A stretch of DNA of 64,000 nucleotides, taken from assembly GCF_011806405.1 (NCBI RefSeq), contig NZ_JAATOW010000006.1, positions 1 through 64,000 of the forward strand, written 5' to 3'. The notes under the pieces are model-generated. The model did not search any database, was not told where the DNA came from, and saw only the letters and a list, made by a program, of their open reading frames with translations. Every line of letters begins with the position of its first letter. The stretch's first letter is position 1. Shown here one piece after another: positions 57,138 to 64,000 of the stretch. A program made the translations under genes and the position numbers. The DNA comes from Pseudooceanicola sp. HF7 (GTDB lineage Bacteria > Pseudomonadota > Alphaproteobacteria > Rhodobacterales > Rhodobacteraceae).

Positions 57138-57560
57138 ATGAAAGCTGAAACTTTCCTTGATGACGACTATCGTCCGGCAGAGGACGAACCATTCATGAAC
57201 GAGCGCCAGCTCGAATATTTTCGCCGAAAACTCCATGCCTGGAAAGAGGATATCCTCGCCGACAGCCGTGATACGGTCGAAGGCCTCCAGGAAAACACCC
57301 GCAACATTCCCGACGTCGCAGACCGCGCTTCCGAAGAAACGGATCGCGCGCTTGAGCTGCGCACGCGAGACCGGCAGCGCAAGCTGGTGTCCAAGATCGA
57401 CAGCGCCCTGCGCCGCATCGATGAAGGCGAATACGGTTACTGCGAAGTAACCGGAGAGCCGATCTCGTTGAAGCGTCTGGATGCCCGGCCGATCGCCACG
57501 ATGAGTCTGGAAGCCCAGGAACGTCATGAGCGCCGCGAGCGGGTGCACCGCGACGACTAA
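57138..57560 (+). CDS. dksA: DksA-type RNA polymerase regulator with degenerate zinc finger
   Basis: A 140-aa DksA protein that binds the RNA polymerase secondary channel and helps ppGpp control transcription. The coiled coil (residues about 25-95) has the tip Asp59, Asp62, Ala64 (PDVADRASEETD) like the functional DksA tip. The zinc finger normally has four Cys; here only Cys102 remains (GYCEVTGEPISLKRLDARPIATMSLEAQE), with Thr, Ser and Ala at the other positions. Rhodobacter DksA is of the same few-cysteine type. ATG 57138 (MKAETFLDDDY) follows GGGAG. It is divergent from moxR. Confidence 0.9.
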   Translation: MKAETFLDDDYRPAEDEPFMNERQLEYFRRKLHAWKEDILADSRDTVEGLQENTRNIPDVADRASEETDRALELRTRDRQRKLVSKIDSALRRIDEGEYGYCEVTGEPISLKRLDARPIATMSLEAQERHERRERVHRDD

Positions 57561-57853
57561 GCCGGTCGCGCCGGGGTCACCCGGCAAAGACCACCCCCGG
57601 CGCCAGGTGGCGGCTCTGCACCGTCCCCCGGGATCGCCCGGAAAGGGACAGATCAGGCGCCCCGGGGGCGAGGAGGGGGCCAGGACCGGCCCGACAACCT
57701 GACGCCATCGTGAAGAGAATGACTGACGCCGGGGCAAAAGCTCCGGCGTTGTCGCTTGCAAAGACCTGCCTTGCGGGGCCATATCCACCGGCGCCCGGTC
57801 CCGGCCAGGCGCGAGGACGGAAAACGGGCGGAAGACCCTTGCAGTTGAATGAT

Positions 57854-59020
57854 ATGAAGATCGTCGTGATCGGCGCGGGCATCGGCGGGCTGGCCGCGGC
57901 CCGGGCGCTGGCCCTGCGCGGGGCCGATGTCACCGTGGTGGAACAATCAGAGGCGATCCGCGAAGTGGGCGCCGGGCTGCAGGTCAGCCCCAATGGCGCC
58001 GCGGTGCTGCGCGGGCTCGGGCTGGACCCGGCCGCCATTGGCCAGCCGGGCCGGGCGATCAACCTGCTCGACCGCAGCGGCCGCCGCGCCCTGCGCATGG
58101 AGCTCGGATCGCAAGCCGCCGGCCAGGACTCGGGCTATTACTTCTGTCACCGCGCCGACCTGATCTGCGCCCTTGCCGAAAGCGCCCGCGCCGCCGGCGC
58201 CCGCATCCGCCTGTTGCAAAAGGTGGATGAGGTCACCCCCGGCACCGATCCCGAAATCCGCATCTGCAACACCGCCCGCTTTCGCCCGGACCTGGTGATC
58301 GGCGCCGATGGCCTGCATTCGCGCCTGCGCCACGCCATGCTGGGCGACGGCAAGGCCAGCTTCACCGGCCAGGTCGCCTGGCGCGCCCTGATCCCGGCAG
58401 AGAAAGCCCCCGCGCCGGAAGTGCGCCTGTTCATGGGCCCGGGCCGCCACCTGGTCAGCTATCCCCTGCGCGGCGGCACGTTGATCAACCTCGTCGGGAT
58501 CGAGGAACGCGGCGCCTGGGCCGCGGACAGCTGGTCCCAGCAGGACGACCCCCGCAACATGCGCCGCGCCTTCGCCGGCTTCTGCCCCGAGGTCCGCGAG
58601 ATGCTGGACCGGGTCACCACCTGCCATCTCTGGGGCCTGCATCGCCACCCCGTCGCCCCGCAATGGGTCTCCGGCCATACGGCCCTCCTCGGGGATGCCG
58701 CTCATCCCACGCTGCCGTTCCTCGCACAGGGCGCCAACCTCGCGCTGGAGGACGCCTGGGTGCTGGCCGAAAGCCTTGGCACGGCCGGGGAAATCTCCAC
58801 CGGCCTCGCCCGCTACCAGGATGCCCGCGCCCCCCGCTGCCGCCGCGCGATCGAGGCCGCGAACCGCAACGCCTGGAAATACCACCTGCGCTTCCCGCCG
58901 CTGCGCCTGGCCGCCCATACCATGCTGCGCGCCACCCAACGTCTCGCGCCAGAGATGATGCTGCGCCAGTTCGACTGGCTCTATGGCCACGACGTGACCG
59001 GCGGCCAGACCCTGGCCTGA
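57854..59020 (+). CDS. FAD-dependent monooxygenase (salicylate/3-hydroxybenzoate hydroxylase-like)
   Basis: A 388-aa flavoprotein hydroxylase. The FAD-binding GxGxxG is GAGIGGLAAARALALRGADVTVVEQ (from residue 7). The DG motif is in LVIGADGLHSRLRHAM, and the GD motif in ALLGDAAHPTLPFLAQGANLALEDA. Such enzymes hydroxylate aromatic acids with NAD(P)H and O2. No aromatic catabolic genes are adjacent, so the substrate is open. ATG 57854 (MKIVVIGAG) is the family start; the frame continues upstream to 57710 but is not homologous. Confidence 0.88.
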   Translation: MKIVVIGAGIGGLAAARALALRGADVTVVEQSEAIREVGAGLQVSPNGAAVLRGLGLDPAAIGQPGRAINLLDRSGRRALRMELGSQAAGQDSGYYFCHRADLICALAESARAAGARIRLLQKVDEVTPGTDPEIRICNTARFRPDLVIGADGLHSRLRHAMLGDGKASFTGQVAWRALIPAEKAPAPEVRLFMGPGRHLVSYPLRGGTLINLVGIEERGAWAADSWSQQDDPRNMRRAFAGFCPEVREMLDRVTTCHLWGLHRHPVAPQWVSGHTALLGDAAHPTLPFLAQGANLALEDAWVLAESLGTAGEISTGLARYQDARAPRCRRAIEAANRNAWKYHLRFPPLRLAAHTMLRATQRLAPEMMLRQFDWLYGHDVTGGQTLA

Positions 59021-59049
59021 CGCCCAGCGCCTCGCCTCCGGCACCCCCT

Positions 59050-59125
59050 TTTCCCATTTCTTCTTGCCGAAAAACTCCGGGGGAGTCCCGCAGGGACGGG
59101 GGCTGGCCCCCATTCTTACACCGCC
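59050..59125. repeat. Rhodobacterales REP-like GC palindrome
   Basis: The segment TTCTTGCCGAAAAACTCCGG followed by GGGGAGTCCCGCAGGGACGG and a GGGGGCTGGCCCCC hairpin resembles the GC-palindromic intergenic element I know from many Rhodobacterales genomes. Only one copy is evident in this window. It sits between the convergent monooxygenase and LysR genes and may stop transcription. Confidence 0.5.
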
Positions 59126-59142
59126 CGCCTCGGGGCGCGCCC

Positions 59143-60057
59143 TCAGCCCCCCTCCGCCACCCCCTCCGCCACAAGCTCCAGGAAGTTGCGCAGCGTCGGG
59201 GTGACATCCGCCCTTCGCCAGCAGATCCCGGTCTCCAGCAGCGGCGGATCTCCATCCAGCGCCCGGTAGCAGACCCCGGCGCGGGCCAGGTTGCGCAGGG
59301 ATCGCGGCACCAGCGCCAGCCCCATCCCGGCAGAGACCAGGCTGATGATGGTCTGCATCTGGATCGCCTGCTGGGCCACGCGGGGGCGCACGCCGCGCGC
59401 TGTGTAATAGCCCGTCACCAGGTCATGGAACAGCGGCGCGGCGCGGCGCGGAAAGACGATCAGCGGCTTGTCGGTCACCGCCTCCGGCGGCAGGGGCGCC
59501 GTGCCGCCCGGCAGCCGCCCTTCCGCGATCCAGCTTTCCGGCACGGCGGCCACCAGCGGTTCGGCCAGCAGGCGGCGGTAATCCAGCGCCTCGGGCAGGG
59601 GATCGTCCCCATGGGGGATGATGATCCCCGCCTGGCCCCGCCCGGCCGCTAGGGCGGTGATCTGCATGTCGCTGGTCATCTCCGTCAGGGACAGCTCCAC
59701 CCCGGGAAAGCGCGTCCGGAACCCCTGCACAAGGTCCGGCAACACGCTGTAATCCGCGGTCGAGACAAAGCTCAGCTCCAACCGCCCGGCGGCCCCGCCG
59801 CGCAGCTGGCCGGCGATCTCCGTCAGCCCCTCAATCCCGTTCAGGGCTTCCTGCGCATGGGGCAGGAAATCCGCCCCAAAGGGGCTCAGCGCCACGGACC
59901 GCCGGGTGCGATGGAACAGGGCCGCGCCCAGCTCGCTTTCCAGCGCGCGGATGGATTGGGACAGCGGCGGCTGGGTTATCCCCAGTTTCTCCGCCGCGCG
60001 GCCAAAGTGCAGCTGCTCTGCAACGGCCAGGAAATGACGCAGCTGGCGCGGCTCCAT
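59143..60057 (-). CDS. LysR-family regulator (IlvR-like)
   Basis: A 304-aa LysR-type regulator. The HTH occupies residues 3-60 (MEPRQLRHFLAVAEQLHFGRAAEKLGITQPPLSQSIRALESELGAALF), followed by a standard two-lobe effector domain (about 90-295). It is divergent from ilvD with a 108-base intergenic region. In Caulobacter the LysR protein IlvR sits in the same place and controls ilvD, so a role in branched-chain control is likely. The frame runs far upstream antisense to ilvD, which is not coding. Confidence 0.9.
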   Translation of the reverse strand: MEPRQLRHFLAVAEQLHFGRAAEKLGITQPPLSQSIRALESELGAALFHRTRRSVALSPFGADFLPHAQEALNGIEGLTEIAGQLRGGAAGRLELSFVSTADYSVLPDLVQGFRTRFPGVELSLTEMTSDMQITALAAGRGQAGIIIPHGDDPLPEALDYRRLLAEPLVAAVPESWIAEGRLPGGTAPLPPEAVTDKPLIVFPRRAAPLFHDLVTGYYTARGVRPRVAQQAIQMQTIISLVSAGMGLALVPRSLRNLARAGVCYRALDGDPPLLETGICWRRADVTPTLRNFLELVAEGVAEGG

Positions 60058-60069
60058 GGGCGATCCTTC

Positions 60070-60102
60070 ATATCTGCTACGACTTAATACGCGCAGAATA
60101 AT
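60070..60102. promoter_or_regulatory. Candidate LysR-regulator site in the ilvD/LysR intergenic region
   Basis: ATATCTGC and GCAGAATAAT flank a 15-base spacer in the short AT-rich divergent region. The TCTGC/GCAGA arms are perfect; outer pairing needs a bulge. The position is right for a LysR-type operator, but the palindrome is short. Confidence 0.35.
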
Positions 60103-60165
60103 ATATTTCACTCTCCCATGCGAGGGGGGTACTCTCTGCCAGATCCAATTCAGAGGGAGGGTTCG

Positions 60166-62022
60166 ATGCCCCGCTATCGTTCGAGAACCAGTACCCATGG
60201 CCGCAACATGGCCGGCGCTCGTGGCCTTTGGCGTGCCACCGGCATGAAGGAAGGCGACTTCGGCAAGCCGATCATCGCCATCGTGAACTCCTTCACGCAA
60301 TTCGTGCCCGGCCACGTCCACCTCAAGGACCTGGGCCAGCTGGTCGCCGAAGAGGTCGAGAAGGCCGGTGGCGTCGCCAAGGAATTCAACACCATCGCGG
60401 TGGATGACGGCATCGCCATGGGCCATGACGGCATGCTCTATTCGCTGCCCTCGCGCGAGGTGATCGCGGATTCCGTGGAATACATGGTCAACGCCCATTG
60501 CGCCGATGCCATGGTCTGCATTTCCAACTGCGACAAGATCACCCCCGGGATGATGATGGCCGCCATGCGGCTGAACATTCCGGTGATCTTCGTCTCCGGC
60601 GGTCCGATGGAAGCCGGCAAGGTCCAGCTGAGCGACCTTGACGTCAAGAAGCTCGACCTGGTGGACGCCATGGTCGCCGCCGCCTCGGAAACCTACACGG
60701 ACGAGGAAGTGCTCGCGATCGAGGAAGCCGCCTGTCCCACCTGTGGCTCCTGCTCGGGCATGTTCACGGCCAACTCGATGAACTGCCTGGCAGAGGCCCT
60801 TGGCCTGGCATTGCCCGGCAATGGCTCTACCCTGGCGACCCACGCGGACCGCAAGCACCTGTTCCTGGAAGCCGGGCGCAGCATCGTTGAGATCACCCGC
60901 CGCCACTACGAGCTGGACGAAAAGGGCCTGCTCCCGCGCGAGATCGCCACCTTCGAGGCCTTCCAGAACGCCATGTCGCTCGATATCGCCATGGGCGGGT
61001 CGACCAACACCGTGCTGCACCTGCTGGCCATCGCCAACGAGGGCGGCGTCGACTTCACCATGGACGACATCGACAAGTTGTCGCGCAAGGTGCCCTGCCT
61101 GTGCAAGGTCGCGCCCAACATCGAGAACGTCCACATGGAAGACGTCCACCGCGCCGGTGGCATCTTCTCCATCCTGGGGGAGCTGTCGCGCGCCGGCCTG
61201 CTGCATGACGATTGCGCCACGGTCCACAGTTCGACCATGGCCGAAGCCATCGGCAAGTGGGACATCAAGGTCGCCAACAACCCGCAGGCCGAACAGCTGT
61301 TCAAGGCCGCACCGGGGGGCGTGCGCACGACCCAGGCCTTCTCGACAGAGAACCGCTACAAGGACCTGGACACCGACCGCGCCAATGGCGTGATCCGGGC
61401 GAAGGAACATGCCTTCAGCCAGGATGGCGGGCTGGCCGTGCTCTTCGGCAATATCGCCGAGGAAGGCTGTATCGTGAAGACCGCGGGGGTCGATGCCTCG
61501 ATCCTGAAGTTCACCGGCTCTGCCCACGTCTGCGAAAGCCAGGAAGACGCGGTGAACGACATCCTGACCGGCAAGGTCAAGGAAGGCGACGTGGTCATCA
61601 TCCGCTACGAGGGGCCGCGCGGCGGGCCGGGGATGCAGGAAATGCTCTACCCGACCAGCTACCTCAAGTCGAAGGGCCTGGGCAAAGCCTGCGCGCTGCT
61701 GACGGACGGGCGCTTCTCCGGCGGGACCTCGGGCCTGTCGATCGGTCACGTTTCCCCGGAAGCGGCAGAGGGCGGCACCATCGGCCTGGTCGAAAAGGGC
61801 GACAAGATCGAGATCGACATCCCCAACCGGACCATCAACCTGGCCGTGGACGATGCGACGCTGGCCGCGCGCCGTGCCGCACAGGACGAAAAGGGCTGGG
61901 CCCCGGCCACCAAGCGCCCGCGCAAGGTGTCCACCGCGCTGCGCGCCTATGCAGCGCTCACCACCTCTGCCGCACGCGGCGCGGTGCGTGACGTGGACCA
62001 GCTGAACAAGACCCGGGTCTGA
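60166..62022 (+). CDS. ilvD: Dihydroxy-acid dehydratase
   Basis: IlvD (618 aa) makes 2-oxoisovalerate and 2-oxo-3-methylvalerate in valine, leucine and isoleucine synthesis. Fe-S cysteines are visible in [12 protein letters not shown] and in [28 protein letters not shown]; further family blocks are [23 protein letters not shown] and [12 protein letters not shown]. The start [22 protein letters not shown] at 60166 follows GAGGGAGGG. It is closely related in fold to Edd. A LysR regulator is divergent and a strong terminator follows. Confidence 0.97.
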   Translation: MPRYRSRTSTHGRNMAGARGLWRATGMKEGDFGKPIIAIVNSFTQFVPGHVHLKDLGQLVAEEVEKAGGVAKEFNTIAVDDGIAMGHDGMLYSLPSREVIADSVEYMVNAHCADAMVCISNCDKITPGMMMAAMRLNIPVIFVSGGPMEAGKVQLSDLDVKKLDLVDAMVAAASETYTDEEVLAIEEAACPTCGSCSGMFTANSMNCLAEALGLALPGNGSTLATHADRKHLFLEAGRSIVEITRRHYELDEKGLLPREIATFEAFQNAMSLDIAMGGSTNTVLHLLAIANEGGVDFTMDDIDKLSRKVPCLCKVAPNIENVHMEDVHRAGGIFSILGELSRAGLLHDDCATVHSSTMAEAIGKWDIKVANNPQAEQLFKAAPGGVRTTQAFSTENRYKDLDTDRANGVIRAKEHAFSQDGGLAVLFGNIAEEGCIVKTAGVDASILKFTGSAHVCESQEDAVNDILTGKVKEGDVVIIRYEGPRGGPGMQEMLYPTSYLKSKGLGKACALLTDGRFSGGTSGLSIGHVSPEAAEGGTIGLVEKGDKIEIDIPNRTINLAVDDATLAARRAAQDEKGWAPATKRPRKVSTALRAYAALTTSAARGAVRDVDQLNKTRV

Positions 62023-62060
62023 TCCGGGTCAGGGCCCTCTAAAAGGGCCTGAGAAAAGGG

Positions 62061-62097
62061 AAACCCCGCGCCTGACCAGGGCGCGGGGTTTTTTATT
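62061..62097 (+). terminator. Terminator of ilvD
   Basis: AACCCCGCGC and GCGCGGGGTT form a 10-bp stem followed by TTTTATTT, about 40 bases after the ilvD stop. Confidence 0.92.
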
Positions 62098-62146
62098 TCA
62101 GCGGTGTGTCCTGCTGTCTGCCGGGCGGGCAGATCAGAGGGGCAGA

Positions 62147-62956
62147 TCAGAGCGCCAGTTCCGCCCAGAGCGGCACGTGGTCAGAGGGCTTGTCCCGTCC
62201 GCGAATGCTGCTGTCGATGCCGCAGTCAGTGACCAGGTCGGCGCATTGCGGGCTCATCAGCATGTGGTCGATACGGATGCCGTCGTTCTTGTTCCAGGCG
62301 CCCGCCTGGTAATCCCAGAAGGTGTAATGCCCCGGCGCCGCGTGCCGGGTGCGGAAGATCTCGGTAAAGCCCAGGTTCAGGATCCGGCGATAGGCGGCGC
62401 GGCTCTCGGGGCGGAACAGCGCGTCATCGCGCCATTTGTCCGGGTTGGCGGCGTCTTCCTCCTGCGGGATGATGTTGTAATCCCCCAGCAGCACGCAGGG
62501 CTCTTCCGTTGCCAGAAGCTCCGTCGCGCGGGCCTGCATCCGCTCCATCCAGCCCAGCTTGTAGGCATATTTCCCGCCCTCCACCGGGCGGCCTGCCGCG
62601 TCCAGCTCCACCGGGTTGCCGTTGGGCAGGTAAAGCCCGCAGATGCGCAGCGCGGTGTGATCGCCCACCACCGTGGCTTCGATCCAGCGCGCCTGTTCGT
62701 CGCCCTCGTCCCCGGGCAGGCCCCGCGTCACGTCCTCCAGCGGCAGCTTGGACAGGATCGCCACCCCGTTGAAGCTTTTCTGGCCGTGGGTTTCCACCTG
62801 GTAGCCGCGATCCTCGAAAAGCTCGCGGGGGAAGTTCTCGTCCACGGACTTGATCTCCTGCAGCACGGCCACGTCGGGCTGTGCCTCGTCCAGCCAGTCG
62901 CCCAGCGCGTTAACACGGGCCTTGATCCCGTTGATGTTGAACGTGGCGATTTTCAT
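62147..62956 (-). CDS. xth: Exodeoxyribonuclease III
   Basis: An AP endonuclease/3'-5' exonuclease of 269 aa for base-excision repair. The family pattern is complete: MKIATFNINGIKARV (metal Asn), LQEIKSVDENFP (Glu ligand), GDYNIIPQEEDAANP (catalytic Asp/Asn pair), IDHMLMS and the terminal PSDHVPLWAELAL with the catalytic His. ATG 62956 is preceded by AGAAGGAG. The gene is convergent with ilvD. Confidence 0.95.
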   Translation of the reverse strand: MKIATFNINGIKARVNALGDWLDEAQPDVAVLQEIKSVDENFPRELFEDRGYQVETHGQKSFNGVAILSKLPLEDVTRGLPGDEGDEQARWIEATVVGDHTALRICGLYLPNGNPVELDAAGRPVEGGKYAYKLGWMERMQARATELLATEEPCVLLGDYNIIPQEEDAANPDKWRDDALFRPESRAAYRRILNLGFTEIFRTRHAAPGHYTFWDYQAGAWNKNDGIRIDHMLMSPQCADLVTDCGIDSSIRGRDKPSDHVPLWAELAL

Positions 62957-63510
62957 GAAAGGGGCTCCTTCTGGCTGCTGTCCCCTGATGACAAGGCTGC
63001 GGGCCGGGCGCAAGCCGAACGACGTTTGCGCAGCGGGCCCTGGCGCCGGGGTTTTGCGCCGGGCAGGGGGGTGAAACCTGTGTCGCCGCAGACCGGAAAT
63101 CGGTCAGCACTGGGCGCTTGCGCGGTGGCTTTTGGGAGCGGAAGCGGGGAATTGCGGGGGAATCACCGGGGTGAACCTGCTGCTCTTCCGCGTCTGTCTG
63201 TCTCTGGTTGGCACCACTTTTGCGCGATGTGGCGCGACTGAGCGACAGGGGCGAAAAGCTGATTCGCATCACGCCTGGGGGTGCTTTTTCCCGATCGGCC
63301 CCGGTCCGGCCCGGATTTGGCGGTGAAACGGCTAAGTAGTTAAAATTTCAGCAACATTCCCTTCTGGAAATGGAAACAATTTGGTGTGCCGCGAAGCTCA
63401 TGTGGGTAAGTGCCATTGGCAAGCGCGCAGGAAATCCGGCGCTTGAAAAACTTTTCCAACCTGCAAGCCTTGAGGTGTCAGAACGACCCAACACAACCAG
63501 AAGGTGTGAC
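62957..63510. other. Non-coding region before the repeat gene
   Basis: This 554-base gap has no credible gene. The last 150 bases before 63511 are AT-rich for this genome (for example AAGTAGTTAAAATTTCAGCA near 63334) and probably hold the promoter of the repeat-protein gene. No clear -35/-10 pair, terminator or riboswitch could be fixed. Confidence 0.5.
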
Positions 63511-64000
63511 ATGTCCGCTATCCGCAAACAGCTGAAAAATCAAGTGAAAACCGATTCCGCATGGCAGGACCTCCTGTCCGGTGAGGCCACCGGCATGATG
63601 TCTTCGGGCTCTGCGCCCAGCCTCTCCGGCGACCTGATGTCGGGCGATGCGATCGAGATGTTCTCTTCCGGCTCCGCCCCGCAAAGCGCGGACGTCATGG
63701 CCGGCGACCTGGTGCAGGCCTTCTCCTCCGGTTCCGCCCCGGTGACCTCCGCAGCCATCGCCGGCGACGCGGTCGAAGCCTTCTCCTCCGGCTCCGCCCC
63801 GGTGACCTCCGCAGCCGTCTCCGGCGACGCGGTCGAGGCTTTCTCTTCCGGCTCCGCCCCGGTGACCTCCGCAGCCGTCTCCGGCGATGCGGTCGAAGCC
63901 TTCTCTTCTGGTTCCGCTCCGGTCACCTCCGCAGCCGTCTCGGGCGACGCGGTCGAAGCCTTCTCTTCCGGTTCCGCTCCGGTGACCTCCGCAGCCGCTG
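63511..64000 (+). CDS. Repetitive protein with 20-residue tandem repeats (partial, 3' end outside window)
   Basis: An unrecognised gene that runs off the window. ATG 63511 has AGAAGG seven bases upstream. A basic, helical N-terminus (MSAIRKQLKNQVKTDSAWQD) leads into degenerate first units (MMSSGSAPSLSGDLMSGDAIE, then FSSGSAPQSADVMAGDLVQA). After these come regular 20-residue units of the form FSSGSAPVTSAAVSGDAVEA, at least four before the edge. Each unit has one Phe, one Pro, one Asp and one Glu, no Cys and no basic residue. There is no signal peptide or membrane helix. Possible roles are a self-assembling structural protein, a multi-core peptide precursor or an adhesin-like secreted protein; none can be chosen from this part. 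The open frame is certain, the function unknown. Confidence 0.75.
   Translation, partial: MSAIRKQLKNQVKTDSAWQDLLSGEATGMMSSGSAPSLSGDLMSGDAIEMFSSGSAPQSADVMAGDLVQAFSSGSAPVTSAAIAGDAVEAFSSGSAPVTSAAVSGDAVEAFSSGSAPVTSAAVSGDAVEAFSSGSAPVTSAAVSGDAVEAFSSGSAPVTSAAA
63661..64000. repeat. Tandem 60-bp coding repeats
   Basis: Units begin at 63661, 63721, 63781, 63841, 63901 and 63961 (cut by the edge), each exactly 60 bases and in frame. The units at 63781, 63841 and 63901 encode the same 20 residues, yet differ from their neighbours at four to six bases, all synonymous. The unit at 63661 is the most divergent, so repeats become more regular downstream. Confidence 0.95.

Noticed and set aside
56925-57788. 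Upstream extension of the MoxR frame over dksA
   Set aside because: The MoxR family starts at 56924 and the extension is antisense to dksA.
60058-61749. Long upstream extension of the LysR frame, antisense to ilvD
   Set aside because: LysR homology begins exactly at 60057; the extension has no recognisable sequence and lies opposite an essential metabolic gene.
63540-63926. Minus-strand frame in the 60-bp repeats (repeating AEPEEKASTASP)
   Set aside because: It is open only because the repeat unit lacks stops on both strands; the plus frame has the RBS and its synonymous substitutions, whereas many of the same differences are not neutral on the minus strand.
63661-64000. CRISPR array
   Set aside because: The repeats are contiguous 60-bp coding units without unique spacers.

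Overview
The window is high-GC DNA from an alphaproteobacterium, almost certainly of the Rhodobacterales (Roseobacter/Rhodobacter group). The basis is the gene content: an ALA-synthase hemA of the Rhodobacter type (predicted catalytic Lys248) behind an FNR-like box, edd-eda, class Ib nrdHIEF, TakP-like TRAP genes, Bpt, DUF2852, an RSP_2648-type PIN protein and a DksA that has lost most of its zinc-finger cysteines. It reads as chromosomal housekeeping and metabolic DNA. I saw no insertion sequence, integrase, prophage or CRISPR array.

Layout. 1-0.5 kb: 3' part of a secreted His/Asp-repeat DUF2796 (ZrgA-like) protein. 0.7-6.2 kb: an ABC importer of the phosphonate/organophosphate/Fe(III)-like class (binding protein, ATPase, fused permease, DeoR regulator) divergent from an inositol-monophosphatase-family phosphatase. 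6.5-8 kb: DUF1330 and MYG1 proteins. 8.2-14 kb: a B12 control locus, in which two cobalamin riboswitches back to back govern nrdHIEF (minus) and a single-domain MetE-like methionine synthase (plus). 14.3-14.8 kb: two identical tRNA-Asp genes. 14.8-25.5 kb: a small hypothetical gene, M20 peptidase, hemA, RodZ-like protein, ispG, two DsbA-like proteins, an M48-TPR protease and an aminotransferase. 25.5-27 kb: XRE regulator and a divergent small protein. 27-29.6 kb: ilvI-ilvN with promoter, leader peptide and attenuator. 29.9-38 kb: a two-component system next to a TRAP transporter with two tandem binding proteins. 38-47 kb: bpt, RDD, DUF2852, ybaK, glnE, then eda-edd under a LacI-type operator. 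47-52 kb: lipoprotein, rRNA methyltransferase, PIN protein, luciferase-like oxidoreductase, M48 protease, DedA. 52-57 kb: a minus-strand MoxR / GNAT / DUF2927 / 55-aa membrane protein / VWA / hypothetical cluster. 57-63 kb: dksA, FAD monooxygenase, LysR regulator divergent from ilvD, xth. 63.5 kb to the end: an unrecognised gene made of near-perfect 20-residue repeats, running off the window.

Connections. Branched-chain amino-acid synthesis appears twice (ilvIN under attenuation, ilvD beside an IlvR-like LysR gene). The Entner-Doudoroff genes carry a candidate CceR-type operator. The nrd/met locus is a coherent switch to B12-independent enzymes when cobalamin is scarce.

The best candidate for something undescribed is the right-edge repeat protein, whose repeats differ almost only at synonymous positions. 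The paired riboswitches, the complete ilv attenuator, a duplicated operator-like motif before DUF2852 and the MoxR/VWA cluster also deserve a look. All functions are read from sequence patterns; no database search was possible.
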